Positions 1 to 11,620 of a stretch of DNA of 64,000 nucleotides are shown piece by piece (position 1 is the stretch's first letter; every line of letters starts with the position of its first letter). The notes under the pieces were generated by a model, which did not search any database, was not told the DNA's origin, and saw only the letters and a program-made list of their open reading frames with translations. Source of the stretch: Owenia fusiformis (lineage: Eukaryota; Annelida; Polychaeta; Sabellida; Oweniidae); NCBI GenBank assembly GCA_903813345.2, contig CAIIXF020000010.1:34959425-35023424 (forward strand), written 5' to 3'. The position numbers and the translations under genes are program-made.

Positions 1-470
1 GATCTTAGAGTAGTACTCAAAAATAAAGCTGAACTGTCCTCTTTTATGCCTTGGTAACATTTGCTCCGATTCATTGAGTATCCTGTTCACAATGTATTAA
101 GTTTTGAACAGAATACTCAATCGGCCGGGGCGCTGGTCAATGAATAGGAGCAAATGTGACCAAGGCATTACACAAACAACAAGAGTCTCTTGGAGACCTA
201 AATTAAAAATATAGATTAAAGAGACCCAACCTCTAGTTATAGTCCTAGAATACTCAATAAAGAGGCCCAACCCTTGATTATGATCTTAGAGTACTCAAAT
301 ATAAAGCTGAACTGTCCTATTTTACACAAACAATAAGAGTCTCTTGGATACCTAAATCAAAAATATGAATTTAAGAGACTCAATCTCTAGTTATGGACCT
401 AGAATACTAAATCAAGAGACTCCCCTTTAAATATGATCCTAGAGTACTCAAGAATGAATCTGAATCTTTA
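1..470. repeat. ~155-bp tandem repeat, about 3 units, one interrupted
   Basis: The phrase GATCYTAGAGTA(G)TACTCAA recurs at 1, 281 and 434, and the phrase AAGAGTCTCTTGGA at about 180 and 330. Without the small element at 47-167 the period is about 155 bp. The units differ by scattered substitutions. The stretch lies in the intron left of the linker exon; no coding potential was seen. Confidence 0.75.
47..167. mobile_element. 121-bp MITE with TIRs and TTA target duplication
   Basis: The ends are inverted: TGCCTTGGTAACATTTGCTC on the left pairs with GAGCAAATGTGACCAAGGCA on the right. A second inner pair (GAGTATCCTGTTCA against TGAACAGAATACTC) makes the whole element fold. It is flanked by TTA (44-46 and 168-170). 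The neighbouring tandem unit near 315-335 has the uninterrupted sequence with one TTA. A 3-bp TWA duplication is typical of PIF/Harbinger elements. No transposase fits in this size, so it is non-autonomous. Confidence 0.8.
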
Positions 471-602
471 AGATTTGTGCCTACATTATTATAAATCTTA
501 TTTTGTGTAAAATAGATGATGTTGATTTGTGTTATAGTCAATAAATGGAGTAAGCTGAAATGATTTCATAAAATGATTAAATTCGATGATATTTGAACCT
601 AC

Positions 603-1764
603 CTCCGCCACATGTTCTTGAACATGCCGAAAATCCTGAGATTTTCCAGTCATAATTCTCGCTGGAACCCTGCGTAGGAATCGCCTGTGCCTGTCCCCCC
701 AGGGAGGGGTCAATGAGTCCACCCTGTTGTTGGTTACCTAACCCTGGTTGTTGTATATTTGGTGAGAAACTGCCCCCTGGCTGTTGTCTATTTGGCGCAA
801 AACTACCCCCTGGCTGTTGTCTATTTGGCGCAAAACTACCCCCTGGTTGTTGTCTATTTGGCGCAAAACTGCCCCCAGATTGGCTGTATTTTGGTATGGA
901 GCCGGCAACCCCTGGAGGTACATATGATCCCTGAGTGATGGAGCCTCCTGGTGTTTGGCTATTTCTTGATGGGGGATATTTAGCTAATGCTGAGTTTTGG
1001 GCAGAGATAGGAGTTTTATCATTTTGTATTCCTGTGTTCCTATAGGCTGATAACACATGGGGGTACTGAGGGTTTCTGGGATTGCTTGGGTTGCTGTTTC
1101 CCTGGCTCCTGTACCTGGGATCACTTGCACCTCTTGTGTTTGTGTACTGAGGAATGATTCCTCCCCGGCTATTATATTGAGGATTAACACCCCCTCTGCT
1201 GTTATATTGTGGGTTCACACCCCCTCTGCTATTAAATTGTGGATTCACACCCCCACGGCTGTTATACTGAGGTACAGAGGCCCCTGAATTTGGGTAGCGA
1301 TTATTTGTAGATGCGGCACTGGAATAGCGAGGATCTGTTCGGGGATTAGAAGCCGTACCCTGGTAACCGTATCGAGGATTACTTCTTCCTGTAAATTGAG
1401 AATTGGTGCCTCCTGGCTGGGCACTATTGCGATACAAACTTGATCCCGGATAAGTCTGGGTACCAGTTTGGACAGATCCAGGTACATATCTAGACCTGGC
1501 ATTTATATATTGGCTATTACGTGTAGCTGCTACACCCCCTACACCCCCATTGGGTAATCTAGGGTTGTAGCCTGTGTTACTGACACTCTGTCTATTTGTA
1601 TTAATTTGACTATTTTGATTGCGGGTTGGGGGATAAACTCTACCCCTGGTTGGTTGTTTATTGTTGCTATAAACAGGGGTATCTGATTGGGTTTTCCTAT
1701 GGTGACCATTGTGCCTATGTCTGTTGTTGCTATGGTAGTTGTTTGATGTTTGAGGTAGACGTGC
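603..1764 (-). CDS. ADAMTS-like gene, exon 5 of window: repetitive linker and start of a TSP1 domain
   Basis: Exon on the minus strand. The acceptor is TTTCCAG just above 1764 and the donor is GTAGGT just below 603. It enters in phase 0 and leaves in phase 1, 1162 nt. It encodes about 387 residues that are very rich in Gly, Asn, Gln, Pro, Ser and Tyr. Inside are about four copies of a ~10-residue unit (NSRGGVNPQY) and four of an 11-residue unit (GGSFAPNRQQP). The last residues, DWKISGFSACSRTCGG, are the start of a thrombospondin type 1 repeat. The split inside CSRTCGGG is a usual TSP1 splice position, so the next exon should lie left of the window. The linker follows the spacer domain and precedes C-terminal TSP1 repeats, as in ADAMTS-like proteins and papilins. 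It is probably extracellular, flexible and fast evolving. Confidence 0.85.
745..885 (-). repeat. In-frame 33-bp coding tandem repeat
   Basis: Four near-identical 33-bp units sit inside the linker exon, each encoding about GGSFAPNRQQP. The plus strand shows CTGTTGTCTATTTGGCGCAA recurring. A separate in-frame 30-bp array at about 1135-1265 encodes NSRGGVNPQY-like units. Both keep the frame, so array length can change without breaking the protein. Confidence 0.8.
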
Positions 1765-1959
1765 CTGGAAATGTAAAATATTCAAATAAAATTTTTATTT
1801 CTTAAAATGTTTACATTGTAACATTGAAAATGTGATACATAACAATTTGAATTATTCTAGATGTATATATTTACACTTTTAAACATGCCAAAAGGTTGAA
1901 TTGAAAGAAAACAGTAGTGTGTATAAAGATGGCATGGTGCTGAACTCTTTTTACATTTC

Positions 1960-2510
1960 GAAGTTTCACATTTTGAAACAGGACTGGCACAACAAGTTTC
2001 ACATTTTGAAATATAACTTGCGCAAAAATTTCACATTTAGAAACAGGACTGGCTTGTAACAAGTTTCACATTTTGAAATATAATTAACTTGCGCAAAAGT
2101 TTCACATTTAGAAACAGGACTGGCACAACAAGTTTCACATTTTGAAACAGGACTGGCACAACACGTTTCACATTTTGAAACAGGACCGGCACAACAAGTT
2201 TCACATTTTGAAACAGGACTGGCACAACAAGTTTCACATTTTGAAACAGGACTGGCACAACAAGTTTCACATTTTGAAACAGGACTGGCACAACAAGTTT
2301 TACATTTTGAAATATAACTTGCACAAAAGTTTCACATTTTGAAACATGACTAGCACAACAAGTTTCACATTTAGAAACAGGACTGACACAACAAGTTTCA
2401 CATTTAGCACAACAAGTTTCACATTTTGAAATATAACTTGTGCAAAAGTTTCATATTTTGAAACAGGACTGGCACAACAAGTTTCACATTTTGAAATCTA
2501 ACTTGCACAA
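1960..2510. repeat. 33-bp intronic minisatellite
   Basis: A unit reading about GAAACAGGACTGGCACAACA plus AGTTTCACATTTT repeats some 14-16 times, with variant units (ATATAACTTGCGCAAAAG). It fills most of the 758-bp intron between the linker exon and the second spacer exon. One minus-strand frame stays open for 95 codons because the period is a multiple of three. No splice sites or domain support coding. Confidence 0.8.
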
Positions 2511-2522
2511 CAATTTCCATAC

Positions 2523-2636
2523 CTGAGGATCTTGTTCATTCATTGTCTCCTTCATCATGTTCATCATATCATGGACTTTCTCTTTCTTAATGGCAAACGA
2601 ATACATGATACCAGGGTTGTTGTTTTGGTACAATAT
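2523..2636 (-). CDS. ADAMTS-like gene, exon 4 of window: end of spacer domain
   Basis: A 38-codon exon, phase 0 at both ends, with acceptor TTTTGCAG above 2636 and donor GTATGG below 2523. It begins ILYQNNNPGIMYSFAI, which matches the ADAMTS/ADAMTSL spacer signature in which a Gln-rich strand is followed by NPG and a Tyr-containing beta strand. It ends in a Met/Glu/Lys-rich helix-like segment (HDMMNMMKETMNEQDPQ). It joins the preceding exon as ...ETIELQ/ILYQ..., giving a continuous spacer. Its first ~74 nt plus acceptor are the source of the tandem array just upstream at 2637-3690. Confidence 0.87.
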
Positions 2637-3690
2637 CTGCAAAACATAACATTGCATTTATAATATCATATCATGGACTTTCTCTTTCTTAATGGCAAAT
2701 GAATACATGATACCAGGGTTGTTGTTTTGGTACAATATCTGCAAAACATAACATTGCATTTATAATATCATATCATGGACTTTCTCTTTCTTAATGGCAA
2801 ACGAATACATGATACCAGGGTTGTTGTTTTGGTACAATATCTGAAATACATAACATTGCATTTATAATATCATATCATGGACTTTCTCTTTCTTAATGGC
2901 AAACGAATACATGATACCAGGGTTGTTGTTTTGGTACAATATCTGCAAAACATAACATTGCATTTATAATATCGTATCATGGACTTTCTCTTTCTTAATA
3001 GCAAATGAATACATGATACCAGGGTTGTTGTTTTGGTACAATATCTGAAATACATAACATTGCATTTATAATATCATATCATGGACTTTCTCTTTCTTAA
3101 TGGCAAATGAATACATGATACCAGGGTTGTTGTTTTGGTACAATATCTGCAAAACATAACATTGCATTTATAATATCGTATCATGGACTTTCTCTTTCTT
3201 AATAGCAAATGAATACATGATACCAGGGTTGTTGTTTTGGTACAATATCTGAAATACATAACATTGCATTTATAATATCATATCATGGACTTTCTCTTTC
3301 TTAATGGCAAATGAATACATGATACCAGGGTTGTTGTTTTGGTACAATATCTGAAAATCATAAAATTGCATTTATAATATCATATCGTGGACTTTCTCGT
3401 TCTTAATGGCAAACGAATATATGATACCAGGGTTGTTGTTTTGGTACAATATCTGAAATACATAAAATTGCATTTATAATATCATATCATGAACTTTCTC
3501 TTTCTTAATGGCAAACGAATACATGATACCAGGGTTGTTGTTTTGGTACAATATCTGAAAAACATAACATTGCATTTATAATATCACATCATGGACTTTC
3601 TCTTTCTTAATGGCAAACGAATACATGATACCAGGGTTGTTGTTTTGGTACAATATCTGAAAAACATAACATTGCATTGATTTATCAGGC
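2637..3690 (-). repeat. 102-bp tandem array of truncated spacer-exon copies
   Basis: Ten copies follow the real exon at a period of 102 bp. Each holds the splice acceptor (TGCAG or TTTCAG), the first ~74 nt of the exon and ~28 nt of intron. The donor and last ~40 nt of the exon are absent. In the spacer frame each copy reads through ...KVHDM and then meets TAA. Copies alternate between a GCAAAACAT and a GAAATACAT version, so part of the array has a 204-bp higher-order period. These are pseudo-exons inside the intron. Confidence 0.88.
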
Positions 3691-4277
3691 AATCACTTTT
3701 AAATACATGTTTACAATGAGATATGTTTACGATGAGAAGTGTCTATAATTGCTATCATAATACGAAGACTCGCATTGTCATACTTATGGGGGGGGGGAGT
3801 GTGCATGGCATACATTCATATACTGTAGTTTTTAAATTCATTTAGTTTTTGTTGTCATAAGCATGAAGGATCCCTACAATTTGTTTCGGTAATAATTTGT
3901 ACTTTTGAGGCCAAAGGAGCAAAGCTTTTCTTGGCCATGAAATAATTTTCACATCTGTGTTCAAATATATAAATGCTAAATAATAATATCAACAATGATT
4001 CAGTTTTTAAAAATAATAAAATAACCACAAAATCCAGGTCTTAACATTGCTCAGATCTTATGGCATTCTTACCCTGGAATTTTTCAAATAGAAAAATAAC
4101 AATCGGAAATCTCAAATTAAAACATTATTTCTTTCATTTTTGAGGTTAGCTAAGGCCCTGTTATGCAAAACCACAATTACTGTATCTCAAAGGAAGAAGC
4201 CTTCAAATTTCCAAAACTGAGGAAAACATGAATTTGACAATGTTCTTATCAAAAGCTAAACAAATGGTTTACATGTA

Positions 4278-4472
4278 CAGTCCCATAGCCAGGGGGTTCG
4301 ATGAGTTCGCCCCCCCCCCCCCCACACTCAAAAATTCTTTCAAAATCATGCAGTTTTTTCACCATTCTGAGCACTTTTTAAATGATTTGGGCCATTTTGA
4401 AACAAAATGATCAAAAGTAAATCCCCCCTGGAATTTTTCAAAAAGTGGCAAATCCTGGCTACAGGCCTGATG
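4278..4472 (+). mobile_element. Small hAT-like MITE, poly-C variant
   Basis: The left end reads CAGTCCCATAGCCAGGGGG and the right end CCTGGCTACAGGCCTG, whose complement CAGGCCTGTAGCCAGG pairs imperfectly with the left. The inside carries a long C run and the phrase TTTTTTCACCATTCTGAGCACTTTT. Related copies lie at 10060-10187 (opposite strand) and 11085-11226. CAGgCCTGTA-type ends are common for hAT MITEs; an 8-bp duplication could not be defined. Confidence 0.6.
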
Positions 4473-6390
4473 TATATTACACAAGGCATTAACATGCAAA
4501 ATGTCACGAGCTACCATTTGTTAGAGATGCTGAACACCAACCGCTGGAGATTAATGGCCTTTCAAAAAGTATGAACACATCTGACCAGACAAAACCTTTA
4601 AATATACACAGTGGTGCAGCAGTGAACAATGCAGAAACTGGTTGCACTTAATACTGTATGGCAAGTATGGCAGGCCTTGAAAATGAACATCCCTGTAACC
4701 AAAACCTTTCAGGTTCAGGTTCCACTTGTGCATACATGCAACTCAGTAGCATAATCAAAGGTTTTCCGCAAATTACTTCAATACAATTGATTACTGGAAA
4801 TTATTTTTTGAAGTTTGGCTGCATAAAATAACTACTTTGGCTAAAATGCAAGTTTGAGCCCTACATATTATACACAGCCTTTAAGTATCCATAGATTGCA
4901 TAGTATTGTATAATAAATGGGAAAACTCTTACATCTAGGTTAATAAGGATGAAATACTTCAATGCACTTAAGGTTCTGTGTACAATTCATCAACATAGGG
5001 AGATAAAATGAAACTGCTACACAAAATGATGTGGGGTAGAATTTGCGAGAGATTGAAGGGGGGGGGGGGGGGCGATTTGACGAGAGAGGGACAGCTAACG
5101 AAGACCAAAAAATGTTGATGTACTGGTAAGGTATACATTGTATAAGAGTTCCAAACAAGTCAAATTCTTCATGTTAACTAAATTCATATATCTACAGGAG
5201 GGGTGAATCGGAGGGGAGGGGGGAGGGGGCACACAGAGTCGCAGATAGATTTGCAGAGGCAAGGTTAGAAAATACATCTACAGGTCAACATGAAACAATG
5301 AAGTAAACTGAATTTATCAAATAAGGTCTATGCACTATAAGATATTGTAACTTTTGTTTAAGATTGAATTAATGGTTCTTGACTTTTCTATGATCTATGG
5401 AGAATGCGATACAGGGATGTCGAACATAGAGATTAGCCGGCATTTTGATGAATGATTCAAACTGCAGACAGAAATGTAGTACCCTTTACCAGAGTGCTGC
5501 TTTGACTATACTCTTAAAGATTGATTGATGTCATTCATCCAATCAGAACATATACACAGAACATGAGTATATATTACTGCATTGTATTGGTACTAGCATC
5601 CACATTCACTCAAATTTCCATAACAGTCATGAGGGCTGCAAATGAGATTATTAAGATCATATGAGTATTAAATCTGTAAAACTGTCTGTTTTACTCAGAG
5701 GGTGGTATGGACTGTAGATAGCTGAAGTGGATTTAAGGGTAAGAGGTGAGATTGGATGAACAATTCACCCTGCAGACATAAATAAAGAGCTTGCATGCAT
5801 AATGAAAGCAAACAGAAAATTTGACAGATTTCAAGTCATGAAGTCCATGAATGAAAAATTACTAAATATTCAAAATTTGGACATTCCTTTGAAGAAGCTA
5901 TATGTGAATACAGAAATACCAGTAACCTGTGTCAGTGGAACACTTTTGGTACTTCTTAAAAGTGTTCAACTTTGGAGGTGTTCCACTTACAAGATCATTT
6001 GACATGATGCCAATCGGTTATAATGGAACATGGAACTGAAAAGTGGAGGTGTTCAACTTATAGAGGTGTTCCATTATCCATTTTTTATTGTACAGTAATT
6101 TCACATGGGAAAATACATTTGATCCAGGTGACCTTTAAATGAGAAAATATATTAATCTGTTGATACACTTACATTTTGTTTAATATCAATATTTCAAGTC
6201 CAAATATCACCTGGTGTCTAATCTCCCGAAATTGGCAATCATTGGCAATTGTCAAAATACTTGGGAGGCAAAAGGAAATAACCAAAGCATGTGTCATAAA
6301 TCAAAAGCATGATTTCAAATGATGTATAATTTGTATGTTATATAATAAATTAGAGTTCAGATTACTCAGAGCTTTACTTTCGCTAAAAAT

Positions 6391-6554
6391 GTCCGTCTGC
6401 TCATTCTTAATTCACATATTTCTCTTAAAAATTTGAATGAAGTGATTGATTTTCTTGCATTTCTATACAATTGAGCGTGTTAACTACATGCCTGTTTACT
6501 TCATTCCTTGCTAATTCCACTCTTTTCCACTCAATTTTGATTTTAAATCATGGC
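6391..6554 (+). repeat. Dispersed ~165-bp repeat (family R165), copy 1
   Basis: This is the first copy of a local family. The plus form runs from GTCCGTCTGCTCATGCTTAT through TCTCTCTAAAATTTGAATGA, GATTTTCTTGCATTTCTATA and TTTAGAGTGTTAACTACATG to AAAACATGACC. The core holds an inverted pair (CTCTAAAATT against AATTTAGAG) that could form a 9-bp stem with a loop of about 35 nt. No convincing terminal inverted repeats, tail or coding capacity were seen. The class is unknown. Confidence 0.8.
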
Positions 6555-8730
6555 CGTTTCTGACATTTTAAGCAACACAATTACATCTTCAAAGGAAACC
6601 TACCATATCCAAACCACTATGTTTATGTTACTCATTTTATAAATTTTTCCAGAGCTTTCATGGTTCAGCTGCAAGGTCTGATACTTTGATAAATGCTTGG
6701 AAAAACAATAAATACTTTAAATGAGTTCTTGTTCTTGTATTGTTCTTCCCGCACTTATTTGTTTGCGGCACTTTAAATTAGTAATATTCTATTGTGTAAT
6801 TGGACATAATCCATCAAATAAATGCTTAGACATTTACATATAACTTAATATCATTACTTTGAATTATTTAGAAATGCTCGATATTTTGAATAATACAAGT
6901 TTCTCAAAACACAATTGGAGACACCCCTCGTCACCCCTAATATTAGAGCAAATGCGTGCTGCACCCTATTTAAAATTCAGTGTCCTAATCTTGCAAAAGT
7001 GGTGAAATATCAAGATATTTTGACAGAAAATTTAGGATTTGACATCCTGTTAAGAAAGATTTCGGGGAGTTTACTTATGAAAAGATGATTAAAATTATTT
7101 CAATGGATTAAACTAAATCAAAAATAATTTAGGTTTGTAAGCATTGCATCTTGTTAAATAGTTAGGTTTAATACTTGGTTTGGCAAAGTACTATTTTAAC
7201 AGAGTCAATCAAAAAGGCGATATGATATCAAAAGTTTTTCTAAAGGTTAAAAATAATGGCTTACTCGATTAAAAATAGATACCAAAATATTTACAACAAA
7301 AGGTTTATAAAACAGACATACACCACGTATAAGTGAGCTCGGCGGTAGGTTCAAACAAAGCGGATCCTCAAAGCATGTGCTCATGGTATCATCGTGGCTT
7401 AACACCCGTGCACACAGTCTGTGAAGAACACACAAGTTTGAAGTGTAAGATTGACTTCAAGTTCAATCATAAACATATCTATTTTTGGCCACTTTGAATT
7501 CAATCTTGGGAGTATGTTTAACATAAAATACACTTGATGGGAAATCAAGGAAAATACACAATCCAGTTACCCTGACACATAAGAAAGATACACTCTCCTC
7601 TAAGCAAGACATTCTATGACTACCCTCTTTAAAGCAAGACAAACTAACCTCTGCATATAACAACTAGTTTTGAAAGTTATGATGTCGTCATAGTTTAGAC
7701 ATTTCCAATTATCTCAAAAGTAAATTAGATGACCTAAATTGAATGTCAAATGAATATCAGGTATAAAATATTAAATCATGTCTCATTCGAAGAGGTCAAC
7801 AAAGGTAAACTCTAACACAGGGTAGAAGCAATCTGTTTCAGTTGCAATATTTAAGCAATGCTTGGAATGATGATAAGGGGCCCTTACAGTCGCAGATGGA
7901 TTTGTTATTGATCTTTTTAAAGAACATTTCTTTTATTGTCTCATTCAAAGTTTGAAAAACTCATCAATTTTGTTATATATTTTTTACAAATTCCTTTATA
8001 TTCATTCCATACCAACATTAGATGTCAGATTTTAAAATGAATATCTTAAGTTTTTCCTAACTTCTTATGGCGGAAATGAACACATGAGCGACTTTACAAT
8101 CAAAGACATAATGTCAGCTTGCCTCTTTGAGACGGACACTCCCAAGGCGAAGTGGCTGTAAACATGCAAAGTGGAACTTGATGAAATCCAGAGTTATTTT
8201 TACATTTTCTAAAATCAGATCAACTTCCTCAAAATGCAGAAATAGTATGGAAGGTGAGAAACCCATCAAAGCCCATTAAAAGCCATTATATAAACACAGA
8301 AAGGTAAAAAATCTAAGAAGTACATCCCTATAGAAATCCAATGAAGGGGTGGGGTTGTCTGACGATATATACTTTGGTGTATATATTAAATATGGGTGCA
8401 AGGGTATATATGATTTATATACCAGAATTACATTTGACTTTTCAATGTAGGGTCAAAGCAAGATCTTTATGCACATAAAGTATAACTCTGGGTTAAGGCC
8501 CCTACAAGTTATGTAAAAAATATATGAGAATTGCAAGCGCACCCCCCCCCTTTTCATCTTGCCAACCATATCATACAATCAAAACCACAAATCACGAGCC
8601 AAAATTCTTGAACATAATCATGATAAAACCACAAACAACATATTCTTAGTTACATAAGTGGACATAAGTGTGGGAGTAATCAAACCTAATAATGTTTGTC
8701 TGATTCACTGCATTACGAGCGCCTAAATTC

Positions 8731-8895
8731 TCCGTCTGCTCATGCTTATTTCACTCCATTTCTCTCTAAAATTTGAATGAAGTGTCTGATTTTCTTGCAT
8801 TTCTATACAATTTAGAGTGTTTACTACTTGCCTGGGTACTTTATCCCTTGCTAATTCCTCTCTTTTTAATGTATTTTTAATTTCAAAACATGACC
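8731..8895 (+). repeat. R165 repeat, copy 2
   Basis: Near full length, from TCCGTCTGCTCATGC to AAAACATGACC. It differs from copy 1 by scattered substitutions (for example CCTGGGTACTTTATCC). Confidence 0.8.
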
Positions 8896-9449
8896 ATATT
8901 GGCTTTTTTTCGACGGGTGATGCCTCTTTTAGCCCAGCATGCACTTGAGTTGATACTGTATACAGTAAATGTCAAATCAATTGAAATGAAAAAATTGAAA
9001 GTAAAGAGAAAACTCCTAATCCATGTATATATAAACACGTGTGCCACACTCATACAAGTCAATTGCAAGTCAATTATGTATACAAGTTAATGAGTACTCA
9101 TACAATTCACTCATACATCAATCACTCAGATAAGTCACTCATATATTTACATTTCTTAAATCGACTTGCAAAATTTTAAGAAATCTGGAGATGAGGTTTT
9201 CTCAGGCAAGTTACTCAAATGAGTTAATCATACAAGTCAATTGTACAAGTTAATCTTACAAGTCACTCATACAAGTTACTTGTTCAATTTTTCCAAAACT
9301 GCTAACACACTTACTCATGATTGATCTGTGACACCATGAAGTGGGAGAATGACAATCTCACCATATTTTTAAAAAAAATTATTAGATGTGATGAAATTCA
9401 AAATCAATCAAAAACAAATTAAAACTCCATTAAAAAACAATTGATTCAC

Positions 9450-9616
9450 CTGTAGCTCAATGGTTTCATTTATGGGTCCCGTGGCTAGAATCTGCTCTCC
9501 CTTGCTTCTGGCAGATCTTGTATAATGGAACTCCCCGCCTGCCGCGACGTATGTCCCCGTCCAATCAATGGCCCAGTTGCCATTTAGTATAAATTTGCCA
9601 CTTTCACGCTTCAAGA
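9450..9616 (-). CDS. ADAMTS-like gene, exon 3 of window: spacer domain
   Basis: A 167-nt exon with acceptor TTTATTTCAG above 9616 and donor GTGAAT below 9450. It enters with two bases of a split codon and leaves in phase 0. Joined to the exon at 12374-12578 it gives ...RPSRNYLVLKRESGKFIL..., then NGNWAIDWTGTYVAAGGEF, FHYTR and GPINETIELQ. The RPSRNYL...LNGNW...G..F.Y...ETIELQ order is the classic beta-strand pattern of the ADAMTS spacer, which mediates matrix or substrate binding. NET is a possible N-glycosylation sequon. The reading frame and both splice sites are clean. Confidence 0.92.
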
Positions 9617-10059
9617 CTGAAATAAAAATTTAAATATGCAAATCAGAAAACAGAAACTGAGATAATTCTTTGAATATCCAATGAATCAACTCATATCTTA
9701 AAGTGATATATTTCATAGTTCTTCAGATATTTTGTGTTTCCAATGTTGCCCTTTGTGTGTTTTTTAATATTATGAAGGGATTGTTATCTATAGTTGATCA
9801 TGACTGAGAATCACTCACAATCATGTCAATGTCAACTTTGGAGAGAGGTTTTCGCAAGAGTAGTGTTCATTCTAGAGAACACATTTGAGAGGTATTTACT
9901 TAAAAAGGTGTTCTTAACCATGGGGTATTCATTTCAGAAAAATGGAATGTAAATAAGACGCTGGTTCATTTCAAAGTTGTGTCCAGTTCAAACTATCATA
10001 ACAGTTTAACAAATTATATACATAATTTCTTTTTTTGAGATGTCAGGCCCATTAATAAG

Positions 10060-10187
10060 TCAGCTTTTGCCAGGAGGAGATTCCAGGGGCTTCAAATTTG
10101 ACAATTTTGGCCCAAAATCACTCAATAAGAGCTCAAAATTGTGAAAAACTGCATGATTTTAAAAGAATTTTAGCCATGGGACTGGAT
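10060..10187 (-). mobile_element. hAT-like MITE fragment, same family as 4278-4472
   Basis: It contains GTGAAAAACTGCATGATTTT and ends CCATGGGACTGGAT, the reverse complement of the left half of the 4278-4472 element. Ends and target duplication are not clear. Confidence 0.5.
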
Positions 10188-10768
10188 CCTTGACTCACTT
10201 TAGGAAGTAATGTGAACAACATGACCTTTCTAAAAAAAAAAAAAAAAAAAAAAATCCAATTCCTGACTTTTTCTATGTCAATGAGCATAATACAAAGCGA
10301 TAACATATAATTTACTATAAAATCATGACATCTAGAATGTTATAAAGAAGAATATAAACAGACGTTTATGTCATGTTATATTATGTTATGTCATGTTATA
10401 TTATGTTTATGTCATGTTATATTATGTTTATGTCATGCTATATTGCAAATGGGGATACCAAAACGAAATAAATCTTATTACACTATTATTTAACCTAAAT
10501 CTACAAAAGAAATTAGTTACGGAAAATAGACACTGGTATGTGGCATTGACTGAACCATATTAAAAACATTTAAGTTATTTTGTTAGTTATATCGCTTTGA
10601 AGAACTTTTATGAACAAATCCATTTCTAATCATCATAAAATTAAATATATGTCTATGTGATATAAATACTAATAGGTGAATTATTCCCCTCATAAATTGT
10701 GCTCATAAAAATGAAATTTACAAAACCACCTGGCTTATGTCAGACCACCAATTTTGAATCTAAAAAAA

Positions 10769-10860
10769 AGAATGGAATTAGCAAGGATTAAAGTAAACAC
10801 TCTAAATTGTAAAGAAATGCAAAAAATCAGTCATGTCATTCGTAATTTTAGAGAAAATGA
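10769..10860 (-). repeat. R165 repeat, truncated copy
   Basis: It holds GGAATTAGCAAGGATTAAAG, ACTCTAAATTGTAAAGAAAT and the Leu/Phe-rich half. The segment with GGCATGTAGTTAA is deleted and the GAGCAGACGGAC end is lost. Confidence 0.65.
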
Positions 10861-11084
10861 AAGAAAAAGGCACAGGCACCTCTCTACTTGACAAATTTGG
10901 AATATCTTCAAATTGGTTTTGTTTGTCTATTTGGTGTCTAGTATAGCAAAAAGCTATGAATATAACATCACCATTTTATCTACTGTTGCATTCAACTTTA
11001 ACCCATTTTCTCCCTAAGGAGAAATCTCCCAGTCCCTTTGAAACTCTCAATTATTAAGGTGTTGGAGGAGACACACAGAGAAGG

Positions 11085-11226
11085 GATGAGGGGGGGGGGG
11101 GGGTTGAGCGCCATCTGACCAAAATTTCTTTCAAAAATTGGTTTTTCACCATTTTGAGCACTTTTCTAGTGATTTAGGTCAAGATTGTCGACCCTCCTCT
11201 CGGGCAAAGCTGGCTACAGGCCTGCA
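11085..11226 (+). mobile_element. hAT-like MITE fragment, poly-G variant
   Basis: A G run, TTTTTCACCATTTTGAGCAC and a right end GCTGGCTACAGGCCTGC match the 4278-4472 family in the same orientation. The left terminus is not recognisable. Confidence 0.5.
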
Positions 11227-11454
11227 CACTTGCAAGCATGCCGTTGTATGGCAAGAAGGGAATCCTAGGTATTTGGAAATCATGCATCTTTCTCTTATAT
11301 CATTGAATTGTACATTCGTAAGTTGTTTATTTATCATTTATATGCAAGAACCAGTCTTCCAAACCACAAATGAGTCAGGTCCTGTTTAGATTGAATTGAC
11401 TGAAACGCAAAACACAAGTGTTATCTCAATGTGCTGATTTTCCTTGTTTGAAAT

Positions 11455-11620
11455 GTCCGTCTGCTCATTCTTATTTCACTCCATTTCTCTCTAAAATTTG
11501 AATGAAGTGTCTAATTTTCTTACATTTCTATACAATTTAGAGTTTTCACTCCATGTCTATTTACTTTATTCCTTGCTAACTTTGCTCTCTCCTTCTTTAA
11601 TTTTCATTTGAAAACATGAC
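11455..11620 (+). repeat. R165 repeat, near full length
   Basis: From GTCCGTCTGCTCATTC to GAAAACATGAC. The 3' part is altered (TTGCTCTCTCCTTC). Confidence 0.78.

Larger units (their letters stand above)
3691..9449. other. Intron of the ADAMTS-like gene, no exon seen
   Basis: The intron between the two spacer exons is about 6.8 kb including the exon-copy array. It is A+T-rich with homopolymer G runs (about 3787, 5060 and 5218). It contains a hAT-like MITE (4278-4472), two ~165-bp dispersed repeats, a C run near 8540 and degenerate CAAGTCACTCATA-type repeats (9050-9290). Short open frames show no domain or splice logic. Confidence 0.7.

Noticed and set aside
713-934. Cys/Pro-rich plus-strand frame (PPGCCLFGAKL repeats)
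   Set aside because: It is the antisense of the 33-bp repeat in the minus-strand linker exon.
2037-2324. Open frame of 11-residue repeats (VPVLFQNVKLV type) on the minus strand
   Set aside because: It follows from a 33-bp intronic minisatellite without stops. There are no splice sites, signal or domain.
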